A stretch of 64,000 nt of DNA from JAMXLO01 sp963812505 (GTDB lineage Bacteria > Pseudomonadota > Alphaproteobacteria > Acetobacterales > Acetobacteraceae), in assembly GCA_963812505.1 (NCBI GenBank), contig CAWEVM010000011.1, forward strand, positions 42,357 through 106,356. The letters are read 5' to 3'. The notes beneath the pieces are model-generated. The model was not told where the DNA came from, ran no database searches, and worked only from the letters and a program-made list of their open reading frames with translations. Position 1 is the stretch's first letter; each line of letters starts with the position of its first letter. Below, piece by piece: positions 51,211 through 60,288 of this stretch. The position numbers were made by a program, and so were the translations under genes.

Positions 51211-51246
51211 TTATCTGTGTCCATCTGTGTTCATCGGTAGTTTCAA
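51211..51246 (-). repeat. Right inverted repeat of the GxxExxY cassette
   Basis: Reverse complement of the left repeat with three mismatches. It starts 20 bp after the GxxExxY stop codon and ends only 8 bp before the end of the adjacent coxL gene (51255, minus strand). Confidence 0.8.
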
Positions 51247-51254
51247 TTTCGTCC

Positions 51255-53621
51255 TTATGCGCTGCGCGCCTCCTGGATCGCCTGCCAGATACGCAGGGGG
51301 GTGGCCGGCATATCGATATGCGTGATGCCGAACTCCGACAGCGCATCGACCAGCGCATTCATCACCGCTGGCAGCGAACCGGCGCAACCAGCCTCGCCGC
51401 ATCCCTTGGCCCCAAGCGGATTGGTGCGCGCCGGCACCGGATGGCTTTCGAAGCCGAGGTCGGGCAGATCGGACGCGCGCGGCAGACCGTAATCCATATA
51501 GGAGCCAGTCAGCATCTGGCCGTCCTCATCGTAGACCACGCTCTCCATCAGAGCCTGTCCAGCTCCCTGCGCGATGCCACCGTGCGCCTGACCTTCCACC
51601 AGCATCGGGTTCACCAGCACGCCGAAGTCGTTCACCGTCGCGTAACTGACGATCTCCACTGTGCCGGTATCGGGATCGACCTCGACCTCGGCAATATGGC
51701 AGCCGTTGGGGAATGCCGACGGTACGCCCTTGAAGACCTGGCTGGCGTTCAGCGTACGGGGCATCCCATTGGGCATCCCATCGGGCAATTCCTCGCCAAC
51801 GCGCAGCCGCTCCGCCATATCCATGATGTGGATGCCGAGGTCCGTGCCGGCGATGTTGAAGCGCCCGCGGACGAACTCGATGTCGGCGGCATCGGCTTCC
51901 AGGAAATGCGCCGCCGCCTGCTTGCCCTGCTCGATAACGATATCGCTCGCCGCAATGATGGCGCCGCCGCTCTGCATTATCGAGCGCGAACCGCCGGTAC
52001 CGCCGCCGCCGATCAGTTCATCGGAATCGCCTTGCAGCAGCTTGATCCGTTCGAATGGGATTCCGAGCCGTTCCGAAAGCACCTGGGCAAAGGGTGATGC
52101 GTGCCCTTGGCCATAATCCAGCGTACCGGTGATGATCGTGACCGAGCCATCCGCCTCGAAGCGAATGCCGCCCATCTCCTGGCCGTCGCCTGCGGTCACC
52201 TCCAGATAGTGGCCGATGCCGCGTCCGCGCACCTTGCCGCGCGCACGACTTTCCGCCTGGCGCGCGGCGTAACCGTTCCAATCAGCGGCGATCAGCGCCT
52301 TGTCCATTACGGTGGGGAACTCGCCGCCGTCGTACAGCATCCCAGACGGCGCGCGGTACGGCATCTGCTCGGGTTGGATGTGGTTACGCCTGCGCAGTTC
52401 GATGCGGTCGATGCCCATCTCGCGCGCGGCGGTCTCGACGAGGCGCTCCATGTAGTAGTTGCCCTCGGGCCGCCCCGCACCGCGATACGCACCGACCGGC
52501 GTCGTGTTGGTGAACAGGCACTTCGTCGCGATCTCGATCAGCGGTGTGGCGTAGACGCCGATGATGTTCTTCACCATGTTCATCGTCGGCGGGATCGTGG
52601 TGGCATTGCTGAGCCACGCGCCAAGATTGCCGTAGCCGGTCACGCGCAGCGCCAGGAATTTACCGTCCGAGTCCAATGCCAGTTCCGCGGCCATCTCATG
52701 GTCACGGCCGTGGCTGTCGGACAGGAAGCTCTCCGATCGTTCGTCGGTCCATTTCACTGGCCGGCCCAGCGTGCGAGCGGCATACAGGAGGCAGATATAT
52801 TCCGGATAGGCGGACGACTTCATGCCAAACGAACCGCCGACATTGCCGGTGAGAACGCGCAGCTTCTCCACCGGCACGCCGAGGATGTTGCTCAGAAGGT
52901 TGCGCTGACCGAACACGCCCTGGCAGCCGAGCCGGAGGATCAGCCGATCCGATTCCGGATCGTATTCACCGATGGCGGAGCGCGGCTCCATCGGACACAC
53001 GACGATACGGTTGTTGCGAAGCGACAGTCTCGTGACATGAGCGGCACGCGCAAAGGCGGCGGCGACCTGTTCGCTGTCGCCGTAATGAAAGTCCAGGCAG
53101 ACGTTGCCGGGAGCATCAGCGTGCAGTTGCGGTGCATCCGGGGCTGCCGCGCTGCTTGCGGTTGTCACCGCGGGCAGCGGATCGATGTCGACGAAGATCA
53201 ACTCCGCGGCGTCCTTCGCGAGCTTGATCGTCTCGGCCACCACCATGGCGATGGGCTCGCCGACATAGCGCACCCGATCTGTCGCGAGCGGTCGCTGCGG
53301 CGGGCGCGGCGTGGGCGTGCCGTCACGATGTTTCCCCGCCACAGCCGGCATGTTCTTGATGCCGGCTGTATCGAGGTCCGCCGCCGTGATGACCATGTGC
53401 ACGCCGGGCATCTCGCGTGCACCCGCAGCGTCGATCGAGCGCAGCTCGCCGTGCGCCATCCGGCTGCGCACCATGACGCCGTAGAGCTGGCCGGGGCAAT
53501 TCAGGTCGTCGGTATAGCGGCCCTCACCGCGCAGCAGCACAGGGTCCTCCTTGCGAGAGACCGGCTGGCCGACGGCAAATTTCTCGTTCATCAGCAATGT
53601 TGGGTCGAACGGCGCATTCAT
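51255..53621 (-). CDS. Xanthine dehydrogenase / CO-dehydrogenase-like molybdopterin-binding subunit (CoxL form II)
   Basis: The 788-residue protein is the large subunit of a molybdenum hydroxylase. It has GNVGGSFGMKSSAYPEY, the active-site loop VGAYRGAGRPEGNYYM (the form II type, not the CO-oxidising AYRCSFR form) and the catalytic Glu in GCGEAGCAGSLPAV. These enzymes hydroxylate heterocycles or aldehydes with water. The FAD medium and 2Fe-2S small subunits that normally accompany it are absent from its neighbours. It follows the DUF2325 gene and is probably in one minus-strand operon with it and the SSADH gene. Confidence 0.92.
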   Translation of the reverse strand: MNAPFDPTLLMNEKFAVGQPVSRKEDPVLLRGEGRYTDDLNCPGQLYGVMVRSRMAHGELRSIDAAGAREMPGVHMVITAADLDTAGIKNMPAVAGKHRDGTPTPRPPQRPLATDRVRYVGEPIAMVVAETIKLAKDAAELIFVDIDPLPAVTTASSAAAPDAPQLHADAPGNVCLDFHYGDSEQVAAAFARAAHVTRLSLRNNRIVVCPMEPRSAIGEYDPESDRLILRLGCQGVFGQRNLLSNILGVPVEKLRVLTGNVGGSFGMKSSAYPEYICLLYAARTLGRPVKWTDERSESFLSDSHGRDHEMAAELALDSDGKFLALRVTGYGNLGAWLSNATTIPPTMNMVKNIIGVYATPLIEIATKCLFTNTTPVGAYRGAGRPEGNYYMERLVETAAREMGIDRIELRRRNHIQPEQMPYRAPSGMLYDGGEFPTVMDKALIAADWNGYAARQAESRARGKVRGRGIGHYLEVTAGDGQEMGGIRFEADGSVTIITGTLDYGQGHASPFAQVLSERLGIPFERIKLLQGDSDELIGGGGTGGSRSIMQSGGAIIAASDIVIEQGKQAAAHFLEADAADIEFVRGRFNIAGTDLGIHIMDMAERLRVGEELPDGMPNGMPRTLNASQVFKGVPSAFPNGCHIAEVEVDPDTGTVEIVSYATVNDFGVLVNPMLVEGQAHGGIAQGAGQALMESVVYDEDGQMLTGSYMDYGLPRASDLPDLGFESHPVPARTNPLGAKGCGEAGCAGSLPAVMNALVDALSEFGITHIDMPATPLRIWQAIQEARSA

Positions 53622-53679
53622 CAGGGCTGCTTTCGTGAGGATGGCGCGGCGATCCGCAACGCCATATCGTGTTGTCCGA

Positions 53680-54969
53680 TCAGTCGGCGGCGTCCGCGAG
53701 GCCGGTCACCTCTGGCCGCTGCAATGCGGCGAGCAAGGAGGTGGCGCTGGCCGACCGGAGTGGAATGAACCGCTTGCCAGCCTGATGGCACAATTGTTTG
53801 GCGACCTGGGCTGCATGATGGCTGATGCAATCGACTGGGAACACCACCAGGTCGGCTTGGCTGGCAAGGCCGGCAAGCAGATTAAGATGGTGTTCGATGC
53901 CGCCATCATGGTGCACGAACGCGGCTCCAGCCGCCTCAGCGATTGCGCGCAGACGCGCCACATGATGCGGTCGGCCGCCGACATAAAGCAGCGTCACGCC
54001 ATCAAGCCGGGGACCTGACGGAACAGCGGAGACGCTATCACGCCAGGTCGCATGCATCGATGCCTCGATGGCCTCAAGGTCCCGACGCAGGGCGTCATTC
54101 TCGCGCTCCGCATTCATCCTCGCCGCGTGCTCTTCGGCAATCGCAACTTTTGCGCTCGCCAGTCGCTCAGCCAACGACGCGCTGCGCCGCGCCTCTGCGG
54201 CTAGGCGGCGCTCCAGATCCACAACCAACTTATGCAGCGCGAGGTCGTGATTTCCAGGCATGGACGGTTCGGCTGCGACCTGCTGGGCCAGCGCCCGCCG
54301 CAATTCCTGGATCGACACGTCCCGCGTGACGACCGCGTCGCGAAACGCTGCCTGCTGCTTGTCAAGGCGCGTCCGTAGCTCGGCGGTCTCTTCCTGCAAC
54401 TGACAAAGCCGTCGTATGTCCGCGCGATTGGCCGCTCCAACCAGGTGCGAGAGCATATGCACCTCGCCGAATGCATCGCGAATTACGGCACGGGTCGCCG
54501 CCGGATGCGTCAGCGTGGCCCAATAGGCGCCGGGTATCTCGCCGCGTCGGACGGCATCACGCCAGAGAGATCGGACGGCCTCTTCGCTACTTGCCTTGCC
54601 AAACTGGTTGATCGAGATGCGATGGCGCTCGTCGAGCGCCTTGTTCAGCAGCTTGGCCGCCTTATCATGCCGTCCAGCCAGGGTCACCGCGGCGCTGTGC
54701 AGCTCGTGATCGGTGTGCTCCGGCGACGCAAGCCCAAGCTTTTTCAGAAGCTGGCGTAGTTCAGCCGTGGACAGGCATGTGCCGAGGATGGAGCAATGCA
54801 GGTTGGTGTTGAATTCCCAGATCTTGGTGCGACGCGCCGGTCCTGCTGCAGGCTGGGCTTCTTCTCGTGTCACCAACGCGGGAGCCAGTGACGAAATGTC
54901 GATTGTTCTCTGCGGTGACGCCGGGACGGCGGCGATCCGGCTCACGACGGGCGATCCTGTCATGCTCAC
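53680..54969 (-). CDS. DUF2325 protein with N-terminal coiled coil
   Basis: The 429-residue protein has a conserved patch KIWEFNTNLHCSILGTCLST (with two Cys) near residue 50. A long helical middle rich in Arg, Ala and Glu (about 190-320) follows that should be coiled coil, and then a C-terminal DUF2325 domain: GVTLLYVGGRPHHVARLRAI, HHDGGIEHHLNLL. The domain is thought to be regulatory or redox-linked in some bacteria, but this is not settled. The start may be GTG 54969 or ATG 54963. Its position between SSADH and coxL suggests a partner role. Confidence 0.85.
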   Translation of the reverse strand: MSMTGSPVVSRIAAVPASPQRTIDISSLAPALVTREEAQPAAGPARRTKIWEFNTNLHCSILGTCLSTAELRQLLKKLGLASPEHTDHELHSAAVTLAGRHDKAAKLLNKALDERHRISINQFGKASSEEAVRSLWRDAVRRGEIPGAYWATLTHPAATRAVIRDAFGEVHMLSHLVGAANRADIRRLCQLQEETAELRTRLDKQQAAFRDAVVTRDVSIQELRRALAQQVAAEPSMPGNHDLALHKLVVDLERRLAAEARRSASLAERLASAKVAIAEEHAARMNAERENDALRRDLEAIEASMHATWRDSVSAVPSGPRLDGVTLLYVGGRPHHVARLRAIAEAAGAAFVHHDGGIEHHLNLLAGLASQADLVVFPVDCISHHAAQVAKQLCHQAGKRFIPLRSASATSLLAALQRPEVTGLADAAD

Positions 54970-54986
54970 GGGCCGCCGCCTTCGGT

Positions 54987-56420
54987 TTACAGGCCGGCCT
55001 GGGTGACGAACTTGGTATTCAGATAGTTCTCGATTGCTTCGAGTCCGCCCTCGGAACCGTAGCCGGAATCCTTCACGCCGCCGAATGGCACTTCCGGCAA
55101 TGCCAGGCCGTGGTGGTTGATCGAGATCATGCCGCTCTCGACCGCCGCCGCGATCGCATTCGCAGTCTTGGCCGATTTTGTATAGGCGTAAGAGGCAAGC
55201 CCGTACGGCAGACGGTTGGCTTCCGTCACCACCTCGTCGAACGTGCTGAACGGCGAGATGACGGCGAGCGGGCCGAACGGCTCCTCGTTCATCACGCGAG
55301 CGTCTTTGGGCACGTCGGTAAGCACCGTCGGTTCGAAGAAGTTGCCTTTGTTGCCGATGCGGTTCCCGCCAGCCTGTAGCGTCGCGCCGTGCTGCGTCGC
55401 ATCGCCTATGAAGGTTTCCATTGCGATGATCCGACGAGCATTCGCCATTGGCCCCATCGTGGTGCTGGACTCCAACCCGTCGCCAACCTTCACCGCCTTG
55501 CTATGCTGCACGAAGCCGGTGACGAACTGGTCGTAGATGCGCTCCTGCACCAGCACGCGCGTCGGCGACACGCAGACCTGGCCAGCGTTGCGGTACTTTG
55601 CGGTTGCCAGCAGTCGGCTGGCCGCATCGACATCGGCGTCGTCGAACACGATCGCCGGCGCATGGCCGCCGAGTTCCATCGTCACGCGCTTCATGTGCGC
55701 GCCTGCGATGGCCGCAAGCTGTTTGCCGACCGCGGTGGAACCGGTGAACGACATCTTGCGGATGATCGGATGCGGGATGAGGTACTCGGAAATCTCCGAC
55801 GGCACGCCATAGACCAGGTTGATCACGCCCGCCGGCACGCCGGCATCGGCAAAGCAGCGGATCAGTTCTGCCGGCGAAGCTGGCGTCTCCTCGGGCGCCT
55901 TGACGATGATGGAGCAGCCAGCGGCCAGCGCGCAGGAAAGCTTGCGCACCACCTGATTGATCGGGAAGTTCCACGGCGTGAAAGCAGCCACCGGACCCAC
56001 CGGTTCCTTCACCACGAGCTGATAGATGCCCTCAGCCCGGGCAGGAATAACGCGGCCATAGGTGCGACGTGCCTCCTCGGCGAACCAGTCGATCACATCC
56101 GCGCCAGCCAGGACCTCGCCCTTCGCTTCGGGTAGCGGCTTGCCCTGCTCCATGGTCAGCAGAGGCGCGATCTTGTCGGCACGCTCACGCAACAGGTCGG
56201 CGGCCTTGCGCATCACCTTCGAGCGGTCGAAAGCGGAAACCTTCCGCCACGCCCTGAAGCCCTTGTCCGCCGCCTCCAGTGCACGATCGAGGTCCGCGCG
56301 CTCGGCGTGCGCGACGGTGCCGATGCTGTCGCCGGTTGCCGGACTGACGACGGGAAGTGTACGTCCCGCTACGGCTGCGGTCCAGTTGCCATCGATGAAC
56401 AGGGACACGTTGGGATACAT
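54987..56420 (-). CDS. NAD-dependent succinate-semialdehyde dehydrogenase-like aldehyde dehydrogenase
   Basis: The 477-residue enzyme has PWNFPINQVVRKLSCALAAG, FTGSTAVGKQLAA, the Glu in TMELGGHAPAIVFDDADVD and the catalytic Cys in RNAGQVCVSPTRVLV. It is of the SSADH/ketoglutarate-semialdehyde type. The ATG at 56420 lies nine bases after a GGAGGAA site; the frame continues upstream but without family features. It leads a minus-strand run with the DUF2325 and coxL genes and is divergent from another aldehyde dehydrogenase. It resembles the enzyme at 61822-63252 throughout. Confidence 0.93.
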   Translation of the reverse strand: MYPNVSLFIDGNWTAAVAGRTLPVVSPATGDSIGTVAHAERADLDRALEAADKGFRAWRKVSAFDRSKVMRKAADLLRERADKIAPLLTMEQGKPLPEAKGEVLAGADVIDWFAEEARRTYGRVIPARAEGIYQLVVKEPVGPVAAFTPWNFPINQVVRKLSCALAAGCSIIVKAPEETPASPAELIRCFADAGVPAGVINLVYGVPSEISEYLIPHPIIRKMSFTGSTAVGKQLAAIAGAHMKRVTMELGGHAPAIVFDDADVDAASRLLATAKYRNAGQVCVSPTRVLVQERIYDQFVTGFVQHSKAVKVGDGLESSTTMGPMANARRIIAMETFIGDATQHGATLQAGGNRIGNKGNFFEPTVLTDVPKDARVMNEEPFGPLAVISPFSTFDEVVTEANRLPYGLASYAYTKSAKTANAIAAAVESGMISINHHGLALPEVPFGGVKDSGYGSEGGLEAIENYLNTKFVTQAGL

Positions 56421-56544
56421 CGTCGGTCGTTCCTCCATGACGGGCGGACTCGCCTCGCCACGCCATATGTGTTTGGATATAGCGATACTGCCCCGGCGAC
56501 CGGGCTTTGCCAAGGGGCAGGCCAATCGAGCAGGAGGGACGCTT

Positions 56545-58043
56545 ATGGACACGATCGCACTCGACCCGAGACTGCGGCATTCGACCGGCTTTCTTGGCCG
56601 GAATCCGTTGATGCTGATGACGACGGCAAGCAGGTGCCGGCCGTGTCTGGCAAGACTTTCGCGGTCTACAATCCCGCCACCGGCGGCGTGATCGCCAATG
56701 TGCCAGAGGGCGACAAGGCGGATGTCGACCTCGCGGTTGCCGCGGCGCGGCGTGCATTCGACGAGCGACGCTGGACAAGGATCAGCCCGTCGGAGCGTGG
56801 CCGCATACTGTGGCGCATCGCCGATTTGATCGAGCGTGACCTGGAGCAACTGGCCGAGCTAGAGTCAATCGACAATGGCAAGCCTTATGCCGTGGCGCGT
56901 GTCGCAGATCTGCCATTGGCCGTTGACATGTTCCGCTATATGGGCGGTTGGGCCACCAAGCTCACGGGTTCAACACTGCCATTGTCGCTGCCTGGTGAAT
57001 ATCTGTCGTACACTGTGCGCGAGCCGGTCGGTGTGGTCGGACAGATCATCCCATGGAACTTCCCTCTGTTGATGGCGGCATGGAAGATTGCACCGGCCCT
57101 GGCGGCTGGCTGCACCATCGTGCTGAAGGCGGCCGAGCAGACGCCGCTGACCGCATTGCGCCTGGCCGAGTTGATTGTCGAGGCAGGTGTCCCCGACGGC
57201 GTGGTGAACATCATCGCAGGCTTTGGCGAAACCGCGGGGGCGGCGCTGGCGGCGCATCCTGGCGTGGACAAGGTGGCCTTCACCGGATCGACCGAGGTCG
57301 GCAAGCTGATCGTGCAGGCCGCCGCCTGCAATCTGAAGAAGGTATCGCTGGAACTCGGCGGAAAATCACCGGCAATCATTCTGCCGGACGCTGATCTCGA
57401 CCTTGCCATCGCCGGAGCGGCGAGCGCGATCTTCTTCAACCACGGCCAATGCTGCTGCGCCGGGTCGCGCCTCTATGCGCACAAGTCGGTATATGAGCGC
57501 GTGGTCGCGGGTGTCGCCGACATCGCCGGCAAGATCAAGGTCGGGCCCGGCCTTGATCCCACGACCGAGATGGGGCCGCTGGTGTCAGACGAGCAATTTG
57601 CCCGTGTCACCAGCTATATCGAGGATGGCCGTCAGTCCGGCGCGAAGGTTGCCGTTGGTGGCGATCGGGTCGGGAACCTTGGCTACTTCGTGCAGCCCAC
57701 TGTGCTGGAGAACACGACGCCGGACATGAAGGTGGTGCGTGAGGAGATCTTCGGCCCGGTGGTGTGCACGACGCCGTTCGGCGACGATGACATCGACGCG
57801 ATTGCGAAGCAGGCCAATGACACGATCTACGGCCTGGCAGCCAGCGTATGGACGCGAAATGGCGGCACGGCGCACAAGCTGGCCAATCGCATCCGGTCCG
57901 GCACCGTGTGGATCAATTGTCACAACGTCTTCGATGCCTCGCTACCGTTCGGCGGCTACAAGCAGTCCGGCTGGGGCCGCGAGATGGGCGAGGAAGTGTT
58001 CCACAACTACACCGAGATCAAGGCCGTCACCGCCGCCCTGTAA
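56545..58043 (+). CDS. Aldehyde dehydrogenase with a frameshift near its N-terminus
   Basis: The ATG at 56545 follows a GGAGGG site and encodes MDTIALDPRLRHSTGFLGRN, then shifts frame near 56614-56620 (CTGATGA). There, insertion of one base would restore the expected LID-DGKQVPAVSGKTFAVYN. The rest, in the new frame, is full length: IIPWNFPLLMAAWKIAP, FTGSTEVGKLIV, SLELGGKSPAIIL and the catalytic Cys in NHGQCCCAGSRLY. An in-frame GTG at 56634 could still start a shorter, perhaps active, protein. It is either a real loss or a single-base sequencing error. Confidence 0.85.
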
Positions 58044-58110
58044 GCCTGCCTCCACTGCGTGTCCTATGCACCGGCGTCACCCCGATGCGGAAGACACGCA
58101 GTGCGCCCGT

Positions 58111-59070
58111 TCAATGTGGCGGCAGGGGAACTGCGACCGTGCTGAAAGGGCCGGGGTCCTGGTCCTTCAGCTTCGGGTCATTCAAGTAGGCGAACTTCGC
58201 CTCGGTGACCCATACCGTTGTCCCAACCACCGTGACCGCGGTCGGGGTCAGCTTGAAACCGTCTTTGATCGTCTCAATGGCGGCCTTGTTCCCGTCGACA
58301 CGGACGATATCGATCTTTCCGCCACGGTTCTCGGCCACGACAATACGTCCGTCCGGCAAGGCCCGCATACCGTCGGGACCATCGATTGGCTGCGAGAGCT
58401 CCAGGAAGGTAGCTTCGCCAGCGGAACCATCGGGCTTCACCGCCACACTTACCAATTGATTTTGCCGCACGTTGTTGAACAAGACGTCGCCGTCGGGAAG
58501 CATGGCAATGCCATCGATACCGGCCCATTTGGCATCTTGACCCCATACTTCCAGAGCTGTGGCGCCAGGCTTGAGGGCGAGAATCCGGCCACCGCGCGTG
58601 TCGGTTACCAGTGTTGTACCATCACGCATGACCGCGATGTCGTTACAAAAACCTCCGCCCGGGAATGGATACGCGCCCTTCAATGCGGCGGTCTTGAGAT
58701 CGAACGTTCTGAGGATAGTGGTGTTTTTGATCGGGTCGGGGTCGGCGGAACAGACCCATAGCGTGTTCGACGGCTCATGCGCGAATACGCCCACCCCACG
58801 CGTGAGGTCGGTAGGTCCGGCGGGGATCCAGGGCGTCGCCTGCGACGCTCCCGGCATCGCGCGATAGACCGTACCGTGCACGAAGCTGCCTATGTAGATC
58901 GTCCCGTCCGCGGTCGAGGTAAGACTCTCCGGAAATGCGCGATTGTCATCGATCATGATTTGGGTCCGCTGCGCGAATGCCGACGGGGTTCCCAAAATCA
59001 CGGACGTCAGCGCGACGACCCAACGCCAGCGGCGCAGGATATGACCGGACATCCCTGAACGCTCTAGCAT
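58111..59070 (-). CDS. Exported SMP-30/NHL-like beta-propeller protein
   Basis: The 319-residue protein has a signal peptide ending TPSAFAQRT. Repeated beta-propeller strands are seen: ESLTSTADGTIYIGSFVHGT, GGGFCNDIAVMRDGTTLVTD, GIDGIAMLPDGDVLFNNVRQ and DGMRALPDGRIVVAENRGGK. This is the pattern of SMP-30/gluconolactonase-like and NHL proteins. It may be a lactonase or a binding protein; catalytic metal ligands are not obvious to me. GGAGGAG precedes the ATG at 59070. It is convergent with the frameshifted aldehyde dehydrogenase. Confidence 0.8.
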   Translation of the reverse strand: MLERSGMSGHILRRWRWVVALTSVILGTPSAFAQRTQIMIDDNRAFPESLTSTADGTIYIGSFVHGTVYRAMPGASQATPWIPAGPTDLTRGVGVFAHEPSNTLWVCSADPDPIKNTTILRTFDLKTAALKGAYPFPGGGFCNDIAVMRDGTTLVTDTRGGRILALKPGATALEVWGQDAKWAGIDGIAMLPDGDVLFNNVRQNQLVSVAVKPDGSAGEATFLELSQPIDGPDGMRALPDGRIVVAENRGGKIDIVRVDGNKAAIETIKDGFKLTPTAVTVVGTTVWVTEAKFAYLNDPKLKDQDPGPFSTVAVPLPPH

Positions 59071-59258
59071 GTACGCTCCTCCTTTTTTCTGTATCGTTTG
59101 CTGCGGCTACAGCGCCGGCGGTATGCGGTATGACGGCCGGGCTTCGTCGAATAGTGGAGCGATGGGATAATTTCAACAAGCGCTGCCGACGGCGGTTCGG
59201 ATGGACAGGGAGCCGGCTTTCGGCTATATCTATACGGGAATAACGACAAGAGCGACTG

Positions 59259-59669
59259 ATGGGTGCTGCGTCGGCTCATGTCCGTACGATCAAAGGCGAG
59301 GAGCTTACCACCTGGGCGGTTTTGACGGGCGGCACTCACGTGAGGATGTATTTCATCGGGAGCGACGGCGCAGCTCACAGGCTCGTACTGCCGTTCGACG
59401 TTCTCAGTGGCCTACTGATGACCTCGCCGAGGATCCTGCAGACCGCACTGGATGCACGCTTTCCCGATGGTTCTCTGCGCTTCGTACACCAACTCGGCAC
59501 GTGGCGGATCGAGCAAAGCGAGGGCGGCACGCGTCTCATCCTTCGGCTCGGAACACCGGACGGCTTCGACGTTGCCTTCGCTCTGACCCATCGCAACGCC
59601 AGTTCACTCGGCGCCGCTCTGATCGCGGCGCCTGATCTCGAACAATCGGGCATGAGGAGACCCAACTGA
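59259..59669 (+). CDS. Small beta-rich hypothetical protein coupled to a truncated aldehyde dehydrogenase
   Basis: The 136-residue product (HVRMYFIGSDGAAHRLVLPF, LRFVHQLGTWRIEQSEGGTR, LGTPDGFDVAFALTH) has the same order of motifs as the protein at 49853-50212 and is probably its paralogue. Its stop overlaps the next start by one base (TGATG), coupling it to the truncated aldehyde dehydrogenase. No signal or membrane segment. No known family. Confidence 0.65.
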   Translation: MGAASAHVRTIKGEELTTWAVLTGGTHVRMYFIGSDGAAHRLVLPFDVLSGLLMTSPRILQTALDARFPDGSLRFVHQLGTWRIEQSEGGTRLILRLGTPDGFDVAFALTHRNASSLGAALIAAPDLEQSGMRRPN

Positions 59670-60103
59670 TGGACGTGATGACCGAGGTGCATCCGTATCT
59701 CGATGGCAAGGCCAAGCGGATGCTGATCGACGGCAAGTGGCTGGAGGCCGCGTCGGGCAAGACCTTCGAGACACGCAATCCTGCCACTGGCGAAGTGCTG
59801 GCGAACGTCGCAGAGGGCGATGCCGAGGACATCGATCGCGCGGTTGCCGCGGCACGTGCTGCGTTCAATGGTCCGTGGAGCAAGTTCAAGCCGGCGGAGC
59901 GTCAGCGTATTCTGCTGCGCCTGGCGGATCTGGTGGAGCGCGACCTCGAGGAATTCGCGGCGTTGGACACGCTCGATATGGGGGCGCCTATCACCCGCAC
60001 ACGTGGCGGCCGCCAGCGCGCGTTAGGCATGCTGCGTTTCTACGCCGGTATGGCCACCGCGCTGCATGGCGAGACGATCGACAACTCGCTGCCCGGTGAA
60101 TAG
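59669..60103 (+). pseudogene. Aldehyde dehydrogenase truncated after its N-terminal quarter
   Basis: The 144-codon frame is a typical ALDH N-terminus (MLIDGKWLEAASGKTFETRN to MATALHGETIDNSLPGE) and ends in TAG exactly where intact relatives continue PGEYLSYTVREP. The codon for that Tyr seems to have become the stop at the break. No catalytic Glu or Cys remains. Beyond the break lies a three-hairpin palindromic element, and the rest of the gene is not found in the window. Confidence 0.85.
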
Positions 60104-60129
60104 TGCTCCGGCCGCTCCGGGCACCGCGT

Positions 60130-60193
60130 CGGGGTTTCACCCCGATCCCCACCAGAGGCTCCGCCTCTGGACTCCGCCAAGCGCCGGGCGCTT
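60130..60193. repeat. Three-hairpin palindromic element
   Basis: Three inverted repeats lie in 64 bp: CGGGG/CCCCG (60130-60144), CCAGAGGC/GCCTCTGG (60152-60170, three-base loop) and AAGCGC/GCGCTT (60179-60193, three-base loop). Such composite palindromes look like the REP-type elements of Acetobacteraceae. It starts 26 bp after the stop of the truncated aldehyde dehydrogenase. Confidence 0.65.
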
Positions 60194-60288
60194 GGAACCC
60201 ATCCCTTTCAAATTTGGATTCCTGGGGTCAGCGCCACCGGGCCTTGGGGTATGGCGACACGGTGCGGCCGCGGTGCTACGGAGTGTGC

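Larger units (their letters stand above)
50791..51246. mobile_element. 456-bp GxxExxY cassette bounded by inverted repeats
   Basis: Two 36-bp inverted repeats (50791-50826 and 51211-51246, 33 of 36 matching) enclose a single gene of the GxxExxY family on the plus strand. Its neighbours on both sides are on the minus strand and look like parts of one operon, so the cassette appears inserted. It has no transposase, so it would be moved in trans or by another route. No clear target-site duplication is visible. Confidence 0.65.

Noticed and set aside
52101..53768. Long plus-strand frame opposite coxL
   Set aside because: Antisense to a convincing molybdenum hydroxylase gene; His/Arg/Ala-rich shadow.
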